In this document: positions 24,050 through 31,040 of the stretch, piece after piece
How positions within the stretch are numbered: the first letter of the stretch is position 1
How the letters are laid out: each line of letters opens with the position of its first letter
Assembly (NCBI RefSeq): GCF_001742225.1
Contig: NZ_CP017077.1
Location: 806,001-870,000 of the forward strand
DNA: 64,000 nucleotides
Source of the DNA: Novosphingobium resinovorum
GTDB taxonomy: Bacteria; Pseudomonadota; Alphaproteobacteria; Sphingomonadales; Sphingomonadaceae
Direction: 5' to 3'
The notes under the pieces: generated by a model
Told to the model about the DNA's origin: nothing
The model's input: the letters and a program-made list of their open reading frames with translations, nothing else
Database searches by the model: none
Translations under genes and position numbers: made by a program

Positions 24050-25186
24050 TCAGGCGGCGGGTACATCGACCCAGGATCGGGTATCTGCGGACTGGATCAC
24101 CGCATCGATGATGCGCGCGGAGCGCAGCCCGTCGGCGAATGTCGGCAGGCCCGAAGGCACCTCTCCGCGCACGGCGGCATAAGTATCGGCCACGAAGTTC
24201 TCGAAGCACTGCGCGTAGCCCTGCGCATGGCCCGGCGGCAGGCTGGAAAGGCGGCGCGCATCGGCAGCGCCCGTACCCGGGCTGCGGAACAGTGTTTCGG
24301 CAGAATCCTCGGTGCCAAGCCAGACCGTCTCGGGGTTCTCCTGGTCGAAGACGGCGGACTTGTGCGCCCCGTCGAATTCGAACCACAGGCGGTTCTTGCG
24401 GCCCGCCGAGACTTGAGAGATCACCGCGCTACCCAGAACGCCCGAGGCTGTGCGGAACATAATGGTGGCAGCATCCTCTGTATCGACTTTGACCAATGGT
24501 CCCGCCGCAGCATCGCCCGAGAAGCTGGCCTGCGAAGCCGCCGGGCGTTCGGGCACAGTGATCGTCATCGCCGCCGTGACTGACGCGATCCGCTCGCCTG
24601 TGACGAATTCCATGAGGTCGCACCAGTGCGAGCCAATATCGGCGAAGGCTCGGCTGCGCCCGCCCTTGGCTGCATCAACGCGCCAACTGGTGGTGCCGGG
24701 CGAAAGCAGCCAGTCCTGAAGATAGCTGCCATGGAGAAGTTGCCATGCGCCGAACTCGCCCGCCTCGCGCCGCGCACGGATCTCGCGCACGAGCGGGTGG
24801 AAGCGGTAGACGAAGGGCACGGTGGCTATCCGGCCTGCCTCAGCCGCAAGGGTGTGCAGGTGCAGCGCCTCGTCGGTGCCGACGGCGAGCGGCTTCTCGC
24901 AGATCACATGCGCGCCGGCCGCCAACGCCGCCTCGACATGCACGGCGTGAAGGCTGTTGGGGCTGCAGACGTGGACCACATCGAGATCCAGTCTGGCAAG
25001 TTCCTCCAGCGATCCGATCGCCTGCGTGTCCCAACCTGCCGCCGCATCCGCTGATCGCGCAGGCGAGGATGCCATAACGCCGACAATCTCACCACCTCCC
25101 AGCAGGGCAGCACGGCGGTGAACCTCACCGATCATTCCGGCGCCCAGGATGGCTACCCGCAAAGCCCTGTGTGCAGCTACGCTCAA
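24050..25186 (-). CDS. Gfo/Idh/MocA-family oxidoreductase
   Basis: A 378-residue NAD(P)-dependent dehydrogenase. The Rossmann fold starts at once (VAILGAGMIGEVHRRAALLG) and the catalytic EKP motif is in HVICEKPLAVGTDEAL. The C-terminal domain (RFHPLVREIRARREAGEFG) matches the family. A TTG at 25186 is the likely start: AGGAGA precedes it and the fold follows directly; an upstream extension to 25462 runs through the lactonase gene's 3' end. In C-glycoside and 3-keto-glucoside pathways such enzymes oxidise or reduce the sugar at C3. Here it may handle the released keto-sugar. Confidence 0.88.
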   Translation of the reverse strand: MSVAAHRALRVAILGAGMIGEVHRRAALLGGGEIVGVMASSPARSADAAAGWDTQAIGSLEELARLDLDVVHVCSPNSLHAVHVEAALAAGAHVICEKPLAVGTDEALHLHTLAAEAGRIATVPFVYRFHPLVREIRARREAGEFGAWQLLHGSYLQDWLLSPGTTSWRVDAAKGGRSRAFADIGSHWCDLMEFVTGERIASVTAAMTITVPERPAASQASFSGDAAAGPLVKVDTEDAATIMFRTASGVLGSAVISQVSAGRKNRLWFEFDGAHKSAVFDQENPETVWLGTEDSAETLFRSPGTGAADARRLSSLPPGHAQGYAQCFENFVADTYAAVRGEVPSGLPTFADGLRSARIIDAVIQSADTRSWVDVPAA

Positions 25187-25215
25187 ACGAATTCTCCTGT
25201 CATCCGGTCCCGCCT

Positions 25216-26406
25216 TCACCAAAGCTGCGCGAACGCGATGACGGCGGGATCGGGAACTTGTGCCTGCGTCTGCCAGGTCAGCGCGCCGGTCCTGGCATCG
25301 ACCGCATAGGAGCGCACCACATGCGCCGAACGGTCCGCCACCAGCACGAAGCTGCCGGTAGGGTCGAACGTGAAGCTGCGCGCGGCAAGGCCGGGGTGGA
25401 TGGAGCGGGCAAGCGGCACCGCGCCCTGCCACACCAGCCTCCCGTCCTCGAACGCGAACCACGCGAGCGAATCCTCGCCCCGATTGTTCACGTAGATGCG
25501 GCCGCTGTGATGGTGCACGCGCACCTCCGCAGGTTCGTTGATGCGGCCGGGATCGGTGACGATCGTTGAAATCCGGTCAAGCAAAGTAAACGCGCCGGTT
25601 TCGGGATCGAATGCCAGGGCCGCCAACTCCGAGGCGAACTCCAGCGTGGCAAAGGCCAGCCTACCCGACGGATCGAAGGCGACATGCCGCGCCCCGGTTT
25701 CTGGCTCCATCTGCAGCGTGGAGACAAGCTCCAGCCGATCACCCAGGCGGAATGTGTGGATGCGGTCGGTGCCCTTGTCGCAGACGAGCACGAAGCGACC
25801 GGAGGGATCGATCACCGCGCAGTGCGCATGTGGACTGGACTGCGCATGACCGCCGTTCTGAGGGGAAAAATTCGGATCCTTGCCCTGCCCTTCGAAGACA
25901 TGCAGATCGCGCAGCGCACCGATGCTGCCATCAGTTTCGAGGCCATAGAGCAACACCGTCGAATCGTCGTAGACGTATTCGGTCGACCACGATCCATCCG
26001 GCAGGCAGCGCACCTTCTCGACATGCTGGAAATCGCCATGGTTGGCACAGACCAGCGAGCGCGAGACGGCATCGTAGTCAAGGAACGTCGGCCTCGGCCC
26101 CGGCGCCAGCTGCGTATTCAGTAAGGTGAGTTCGCCCGTCACGCCGTCGACGCCAAAGGCATGGACGGCGGCAGGCGGCTCGACCGGCCCGCGCCCATCG
26201 GTCTTGCGCTCGTCCACAGCATAGAGTGTGCGCGTCTGCGGCGCATAGACGAGATAGCCCGCTTCCTTCGGTTCACTGACGCGCGACAGCTGCGTCAAGC
26301 TGCTGCCGTCGGGCGCGGCATCGAAGGCATAGATGCCGCCCCCGGCTGCGCCAGGCGCGCAGCCATAGGAACCAACGTAAGCGACGAGGCGTGGGCCTTG
26401 CGTCAT
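25216..26406 (-). CDS. Lactonase-family seven-bladed beta-propeller protein
   Basis: A 396-residue protein of the lactonase family (PF10282, 6-phosphogluconolactonase-like). Repeated blade motifs are visible (AGYLVYAPQTRTLYAVDE, HCAVIDPSGRFVLVCDKGTD, ARHVAFDPSGRLAFATLEFA, ARSFTFDPTGSFVLVADRSA). There is no signal peptide, so it is cytoplasmic. Its start overlaps the stop of the deglycosidase alpha gene by four bases. It may open a lactone made by oxidation of the sugar or, if the substrate is bergenin-like, the lactone joining the aglycone carboxyl to the sugar. The latter is speculation. Confidence 0.85.
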   Translation of the reverse strand: MTQGPRLVAYVGSYGCAPGAAGGGIYAFDAAPDGSSLTQLSRVSEPKEAGYLVYAPQTRTLYAVDERKTDGRGPVEPPAAVHAFGVDGVTGELTLLNTQLAPGPRPTFLDYDAVSRSLVCANHGDFQHVEKVRCLPDGSWSTEYVYDDSTVLLYGLETDGSIGALRDLHVFEGQGKDPNFSPQNGGHAQSSPHAHCAVIDPSGRFVLVCDKGTDRIHTFRLGDRLELVSTLQMEPETGARHVAFDPSGRLAFATLEFASELAALAFDPETGAFTLLDRISTIVTDPGRINEPAEVRVHHHSGRIYVNNRGEDSLAWFAFEDGRLVWQGAVPLARSIHPGLAARSFTFDPTGSFVLVADRSAHVVRSYAVDARTGALTWQTQAQVPDPAVIAFAQLW

Positions 26407-27521
26407 GCTGCGATCAGGCGCCGCAGCATTTCGTGGTGACGGCGGACCTGATCCACTTCGTCCATCATCTCGGCGCGGCTGCGGTCCTGCGAATAGCGCT
26501 GACCTTCATATTCGGTGTTGATGTAGCCCTCGTACCCACCGTCCTTGAGTGCCTTGATCGCGCCTTCGTAGTCAATCGCAAGGTCGTGATACTCGCCCGG
26601 ACGACCGGGAATTTCAGACATGTTGTTGAACTTGCCGTGGCAGCTGACGACGTGGCCGGTCAGCTGGCGCATCGTGTCGAACGAGGTATGCGACTGCATG
26701 ATCGCCTCGGCCACAACGATGTAGTCAAGCTCGCTGGGCTGCGGTACGCGTTCGTCGGCAAAGGCGCGCAGGGCCTCGAACGGGCCCTTAAGAGCGGGGA
26801 TGCTTTCGCCGGTGGTGAAGAAGCGCTTGAACTCGCTACGCAGGTTGCCGGCGGTCTGCCTGGCGATGTCGGCGAAATCGAAGGGCCCCTGCCCTGCGCG
26901 CAGCAGTGCGGAGAGTTCGACCGCGGCATCGCTGGCATTGCGCTTAGCGCCGCGCCGCTCGTACTGGGCAAGCAGGACTTCGGTGGGGCGAAAGCCGAAG
27001 ATGCCGAAGTCCGGGACGATGCCGATGGCGTTCGTCGCATGCTTCTCGGCATAGTCGATGATCTCGGTCACCTGCTGGCCTTCGAGCGCCATCGGCTGGT
27101 GGACTTCCTTGCCAAGCCGCATGCCGAGCCGTTCGATCTCGGGCAGCGCCCTGACCATCACGTCGAGCGGGCAGGTGGACAGCACGCGCACGTTGGCGAA
27201 GCCGAGACGGTGGGCAAGGCGGATATCGTGCCGCAGGCGCTCGGCCACTTCCTCGTGGTCCATCACGTGGTCGCGGAACTGGAGGACGTCGAACGAGACG
27301 TCCATCGTCACCGGCACGGTGCCGTACTTGTCCATCCAGCCGAACCACTGGGCCACGAAGGCCTCGCCGGGATCGGGATAGCGCAAGGACATCTCGTCGA
27401 CGATCTCGATGCCGTCGGCGCCGGGCAGGTTCTCACCCACTTCGCGGATCTGGTCCTCCAGCGTCAGCTCCTTGAAGAAGTGCGACTGCTGGTAGCTGTA
27501 GAGCGAAACACCGGTCTTCAT
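26403..27521 (-). CDS. C-glycoside deglycosidase alpha subunit (TIM-barrel)
   Basis: A 372-residue metal-dependent TIM barrel of the sugar isomerase/epimerase fold. Likely metal ligands are Glu139 (GKEVHQP), Asp171 (IVPDFG), His295 (VSCHGKF) and Glu337 (INTEYEGQ), with the terminal YSQDRSR. The neighbour one base upstream encodes a small DUF6379-type beta subunit, the arrangement of heterodimeric C-glycoside deglycosidases (CarBC/DfgAB/DgpBC type), which eliminate the aglycone from a 3-keto-C-glucoside and so break a C-C glycosidic bond. The pairing and the nearby GMC oxidase support this call over a plain isomerase. Confidence 0.8.
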   Translation of the reverse strand: MKTGVSLYSYQQSHFFKELTLEDQIREVGENLPGADGIEIVDEMSLRYPDPGEAFVAQWFGWMDKYGTVPVTMDVSFDVLQFRDHVMDHEEVAERLRHDIRLAHRLGFANVRVLSTCPLDVMVRALPEIERLGMRLGKEVHQPMALEGQQVTEIIDYAEKHATNAIGIVPDFGIFGFRPTEVLLAQYERRGAKRNASDAAVELSALLRAGQGPFDFADIARQTAGNLRSEFKRFFTTGESIPALKGPFEALRAFADERVPQPSELDYIVVAEAIMQSHTSFDTMRQLTGHVVSCHGKFNNMSEIPGRPGEYHDLAIDYEGAIKALKDGGYEGYINTEYEGQRYSQDRSRAEMMDEVDQVRRHHEMLRRLIAA

Positions 27522-27522
27522 G

Positions 27523-27990
27523 TCAGGCCTCCGCCGTTTCGTTGAGCGTCAGGGTGTAGGTCACGATATGCGGGGTCTTGTCCGAACCCGCGCCGGTGCC
27601 GGGTGTCGGCGGCGCCTTCACCCATTCCTCGTCGGTCGGCAGGTAGCCGTAGGCGGCGATAACGCATTGCTGGAAGCGCACGACGTGCTCTCCGGCGGCC
27701 AGGCCACCGGGCGCGCAGATGTGGAGGATCGCCTCGTCGTCGTAGTCCCAGTGTTCGTGAACGGCGTTGCGGATCTCATCGAAATCGCGCGGGGGCTTGC
27801 CATTGACCTCGAAGGTCTGGGCCTCGCGCGGGTAGAGCACGCCATCCACTTCGAGGAAGTAGCCGGTGTGGAGCGAGAGATAGACGCCCCGGTAATTGGC
27901 GATGCGCACCGCCAGCTGGAAGCCGACGACTTCGCCGTCAACCACGTCGTTGCGCAGGCTGTCTGCCCTTACGAGATAGTTATCGAACAT
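27523..27990 (-). CDS. C-glycoside deglycosidase beta subunit (DUF6379-like)
   Basis: A 155-residue beta-rich protein matching the small beta subunit of C-glycoside deglycosidases (DUF6379-type). Typical segments are VGFQLAVRIANYRGVYLSL near the start, FLEVDGVLYPREAQTFEVNG, and the HWDYDDEAILHICAPGGLAA stretch. The subunit has no activity alone and completes the active site of the alpha subunit, whose ATG is one base past this gene's stop. No signal peptide, so cytoplasmic. The naming relies on length, these segments and gene order. Confidence 0.75.
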   Translation of the reverse strand: MFDNYLVRADSLRNDVVDGEVVGFQLAVRIANYRGVYLSLHTGYFLEVDGVLYPREAQTFEVNGKPPRDFDEIRNAVHEHWDYDDEAILHICAPGGLAAGEHVVRFQQCVIAAYGYLPTDEEWVKAPPTPGTGAGSDKTPHIVTYTLTLNETAEA

Positions 27991-28023
27991 ATGCCTGTCC
28001 TGTCCGGTTGATCCTGGTTGCCA

Positions 28024-29283
28024 TCAGTCCTGCTCGCGCCGGTAGAGCGCCAGCCACGCCACGCAGGTGACGATCGCCATGCCGATCGGCCCCACCCAAA
28101 GCGGCGCCCAGGCCGACGGTCCCTGCGCGGCGGCGGGTACGACGAGTGCGCCGTAGATCGCCCCCGAAGCGGCCGAACCGATCGCCGCGCCGAAGCCCGA
28201 GACCATCAGGATCAGCCAGCCCTGCGCCTGCGCGGCGAGCTGCGGGGGAGCGACGCGGGCGATGAACATCGCGGCGACGACGATGAAATAATCGTTGCAG
28301 ATGCCGTGCAGCGCCACCGCGCCGATCGCGTAGGCGCTGTTACCGCCGCCTGCGAGCAGAAGCAGTGCGAAGCGAACGCTCCACATCAGCATGCCGAAGA
28401 ACAGCGCCCACTTCATCCCGATGCGCGCCAGAACCCAGGGGATCGTGCCGATGAACACGACTTCCGAGATCGGTCCCAGCGCCAGCACGCCTGCGACGTT
28501 GGTGATGCCCAGCACCGCCAGATAGGGCGAGGCGAAGCTGTTGTAGACGCCCAGCGAGATCGAGGTCAGCAGCGTGCAGAACATCAGAGCGGCGAACGTA
28601 CGGTTGCGGAACAGCACCAGCGCCTTGACGCCGATGAGGTCGCCCAGCGAAAATCGCGCGCCCTTGGCCGGCGGCGGCGTGCGCGGCAGCGTGAACGAGG
28701 CGAGTGCAGTTATCACGGCGAAGGCGGCGGCGAAGTAGAACACGCCGGTCGAGGCCGACAGCCCCAGCCAGCCGACCGCCAGTCCCGCCACGACCCAGCC
28801 ACCGGGCCCGAACAGGCGCACGTAGGGAAAATGCTGCTGGTTATCGCCCAGCAGAGTCAGCGAGATCGAGTTGATGAGGCCCAGCGTCGGCTGGAACGTG
28901 CACATGTAGGCGAAGATCAGCGCCAGCGTCAGGTTCGCGTCATGCGCCGCGATAGCATGCGGCAGCATGACCAGCAACACGGCGCCGGCCACGTGCGCCA
29001 GCGCCAGTACGTTGCGCGGCGCCAGGAAGCGGTCGCCCAGCGCGCCCAGGAACAGCGGTGCGATGATCGCGGCAATGGCACTGACGAGATAGGCGATGCC
29101 GATGATGGCATCCAGCCCGTTGCTCGCCAGCACCAGCCCGAGCGTGGCGAACCACGCGCCGAACACGATGAACTCGACCAGCGTGACGAGGCTGAGGCGC
29201 GCGATCAGGAAGGACGGCCCTTCGATCTCCCCATAGCCTGCCGGGCGTAGCTCGGTGCGTGATCCGCTGATGATACCTGGCAT
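28024..29283 (-). CDS. MFS transporter of the nucleoside:H+ symporter type
   Basis: A 419-residue inner-membrane protein with twelve predicted helices, related to the NupG/XapB branch of the major facilitator superfamily (PF03825). FIVFGAWFATLGLVLASNGL in helix 1, AIAAIIAPLFLGALGDRFLA, and FPYVRLFGPGGWVVAGLAVG are typical. Members of this branch transport nucleosides or other glycosides. In this operon it probably brings an intact aryl glycoside from the periplasm into the cytoplasm, where the oxidase and deglycosidase act. It lies between the GMC oxidase and the deglycosidase beta gene. Confidence 0.85.
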   Translation of the reverse strand: MPGIISGSRTELRPAGYGEIEGPSFLIARLSLVTLVEFIVFGAWFATLGLVLASNGLDAIIGIAYLVSAIAAIIAPLFLGALGDRFLAPRNVLALAHVAGAVLLVMLPHAIAAHDANLTLALIFAYMCTFQPTLGLINSISLTLLGDNQQHFPYVRLFGPGGWVVAGLAVGWLGLSASTGVFYFAAAFAVITALASFTLPRTPPPAKGARFSLGDLIGVKALVLFRNRTFAALMFCTLLTSISLGVYNSFASPYLAVLGITNVAGVLALGPISEVVFIGTIPWVLARIGMKWALFFGMLMWSVRFALLLLAGGGNSAYAIGAVALHGICNDYFIVVAAMFIARVAPPQLAAQAQGWLILMVSGFGAAIGSAASGAIYGALVVPAAAQGPSAWAPLWVGPIGMAIVTCVAWLALYRREQD

Positions 29284-29310
29284 CTCTCTTCGCTCCTCGC
29301 GGGCCGGCCT

Positions 29311-30975
29311 TCAGGCCTGTCCCTTTGTCAGTTCCTCGGCCACCTTGCGGCAGGCGCGCAAGGTCAGCGCCATGATCGTCAGGGTCGTTCCGCTGGTGCC
29401 GCCGGTCATGAAGCTGCTGGCGTCGGTGACGAACACGTTCGGCGCATCCCAGACCTGATTATGCGCATTGAGCACCGACGTCGCCGGATCGGTGCCCATG
29501 CGCGCGCCGCCGCTTTCATGGATCGCCGCGCCCATCGCCATCGATTTGGCGAAATTCATGCGCACGATCGTCCGGCTGAAGATGTCGGCATCGGGGAATA
29601 CGCCGCGTCCGTGCTCCTCAAGACCCAGCGCATTGCCGACGAACTCGGTGGCAAGCCCGGCGTTTTCCGCCATCTCGTAGATCGCGCGCGATTGTGCGCG
29701 TAGCACCTTGAGATCGTTTTCGCCCATCTTGCAGCGGATGTGCGGGATCGGCACGCCCCAGGCGTCCTTGCGCGAGGGGTTGAGGGTGATGCGGTTGTCG
29801 GCATCGGGCAGCATCTCGCCAAAGCCCATGATACCGAACTTGGCGGCCTTGTCGGCAGGCGAGAACAGGCGCCCCACGGTGCCCTGATAGCCGTAGCCGC
29901 GCAGGAATTCGGAGTTGGTCTGGGCCGTCACGTTCTCCCAGCGCGGTATGTAGACGCCGCCGCCCACGCCGTAGAACGGATCGGCGGGAACCGTGTCGTC
30001 CGCTTCCCAGCCCTTGCGTCCCGGCACGGTGCCCATGATGATGCACGGCACCTGGTCCATGAAGTAGCGCCCCAGATTGCCCGAGTTGTTGCCCAGGCCT
30101 TCGGGGTGTTTTCCACCCGCCGAGTTGAACAGCAACCGCACCGACTCGATCGCCGAGGCGCAGACCATGACAGCGCCGGCATGGACAGTGTGGACCTGCT
30201 TCGTCTCGCGATCGACGAACTCCGCGCCGGTCGCGCGGCCAGTGGCGGGATCGGTGAGTATCCGCCGCGCCACCGCGTCCGAACGGACCGTCAGCTTGCC
30301 CGTCTCCTGCGCCTTCAGAATCGGCACCGGCACGCGCCTGATGTTGGGCGGCATGTAGCGCCACGACGTCGCCTTGCGGCCGGGCCAGTGGCTTTCGGTG
30401 GCCAGCTTGAAGTCGCGTTCGGCGGCGGTCAGCTTCGAAGGGCCGGCGAATTTCCCGTCCGGGATGCTGGCGATGCCTTCCGAGCAGCCACGCACGCCCA
30501 GCGTTTCCTCCGCACGAGCATAGTAGGGTTCAAGATCGGCGTAGGAGATCGGCCAGTCCTCGCCGTAGCCGTCGCGGCTTGCGGCCTTGAAATCGCCGTC
30601 CGACCAGCGCAACAGCACCCGGCCGAAAGTATGCAGGCGCCCGCCCAGCTGCTTGCCGCGGATCCACAGGAACGGCGCATCCTTGTCGGTAGTATAGGGG
30701 TGATCGCTGTCCTTGACGAACAGGTGGCGCATCTGCTGCGCATAGAGCGCCACGCGCGATTGCAGGGGCTGGCCGGTGAACGATGCGCGAATGCGCGCCC
30801 ACAGCTGTACGCCCTTTTCTTTCGGACCGGAGAGGTTGGTGGGAAAATCGTCCGCCGTGATCGCGCGGCCCGCTTCCAGCAGCAGCACTTCGAGACCCTG
30901 CTCAGTCAGCCCCATCGCCGCAAAGCTGCCCGCCGCGCCCGAGCCCACCACGATGACGTCGTACTGCTTGTTCAT
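29311..30975 (-). CDS. GMC oxidoreductase, candidate C-glycoside 3-oxidase
   Basis: A 554-residue FAD enzyme of the glucose-methanol-choline family. The ADP-binding GSGAAG is at residues 11-16, with LLLEAGR at the end of the second strand. HESGGARMG (His486) and the C-terminal FMTGGTSGTTLTIMAL form the active-site and FAD region. There is no signal peptide, so it is cytoplasmic. It lies three genes before the deglycosidase alpha subunit. In known C-glycoside pathways an enzyme of this kind (CarA type, related to pyranose oxidases) oxidises the C3 hydroxyl of the glucosyl unit and so enables C-C cleavage. A general pyranose dehydrogenase is the alternative. Confidence 0.82.
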   Translation of the reverse strand: MNKQYDVIVVGSGAAGSFAAMGLTEQGLEVLLLEAGRAITADDFPTNLSGPKEKGVQLWARIRASFTGQPLQSRVALYAQQMRHLFVKDSDHPYTTDKDAPFLWIRGKQLGGRLHTFGRVLLRWSDGDFKAASRDGYGEDWPISYADLEPYYARAEETLGVRGCSEGIASIPDGKFAGPSKLTAAERDFKLATESHWPGRKATSWRYMPPNIRRVPVPILKAQETGKLTVRSDAVARRILTDPATGRATGAEFVDRETKQVHTVHAGAVMVCASAIESVRLLFNSAGGKHPEGLGNNSGNLGRYFMDQVPCIIMGTVPGRKGWEADDTVPADPFYGVGGGVYIPRWENVTAQTNSEFLRGYGYQGTVGRLFSPADKAAKFGIMGFGEMLPDADNRITLNPSRKDAWGVPIPHIRCKMGENDLKVLRAQSRAIYEMAENAGLATEFVGNALGLEEHGRGVFPDADIFSRTIVRMNFAKSMAMGAAIHESGGARMGTDPATSVLNAHNQVWDAPNVFVTDASSFMTGGTSGTTLTIMALTLRACRKVAEELTKGQA

Positions 30976-31000
30976 GAGGTGGTCTTGTCCAATAGCGGTT

Positions 31001-31029
31001 GGCGCTCGCAGGCCTGCCCTGCGAGCGCC
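31001..31029 (-). promoter_or_regulatory. Strong intergenic hairpin between TonB receptor and GMC genes
   Basis: GGCGCTCGCAGG (31001-31012) and CCTGCGAGCGCC (31018-31029) form a perfect 12-bp stem with a five-base loop, 11 bases past the receptor stop. Without a T-run it may act as a processing or stability element that lets the receptor mRNA outnumber the downstream genes. Confidence 0.55.
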
Positions 31030-31040
31030 GTCGGGAGGGA

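Noticed and set aside
26403..27521. Reading this gene as an ordinary sugar phosphate isomerase
   Set aside because: The one-base link to a DUF6379-like beta subunit and the GMC oxidase in the same operon fit a C-glycoside deglycosidase better. The plain isomerase label is kept for 23014-24033 only.
26391..29250. Long plus-strand frames opposite the deglycosidase and transporter genes
   Set aside because: Shadows of well-supported minus-strand genes; compositions are Arg/His/Gln-rich and unlike proteins.
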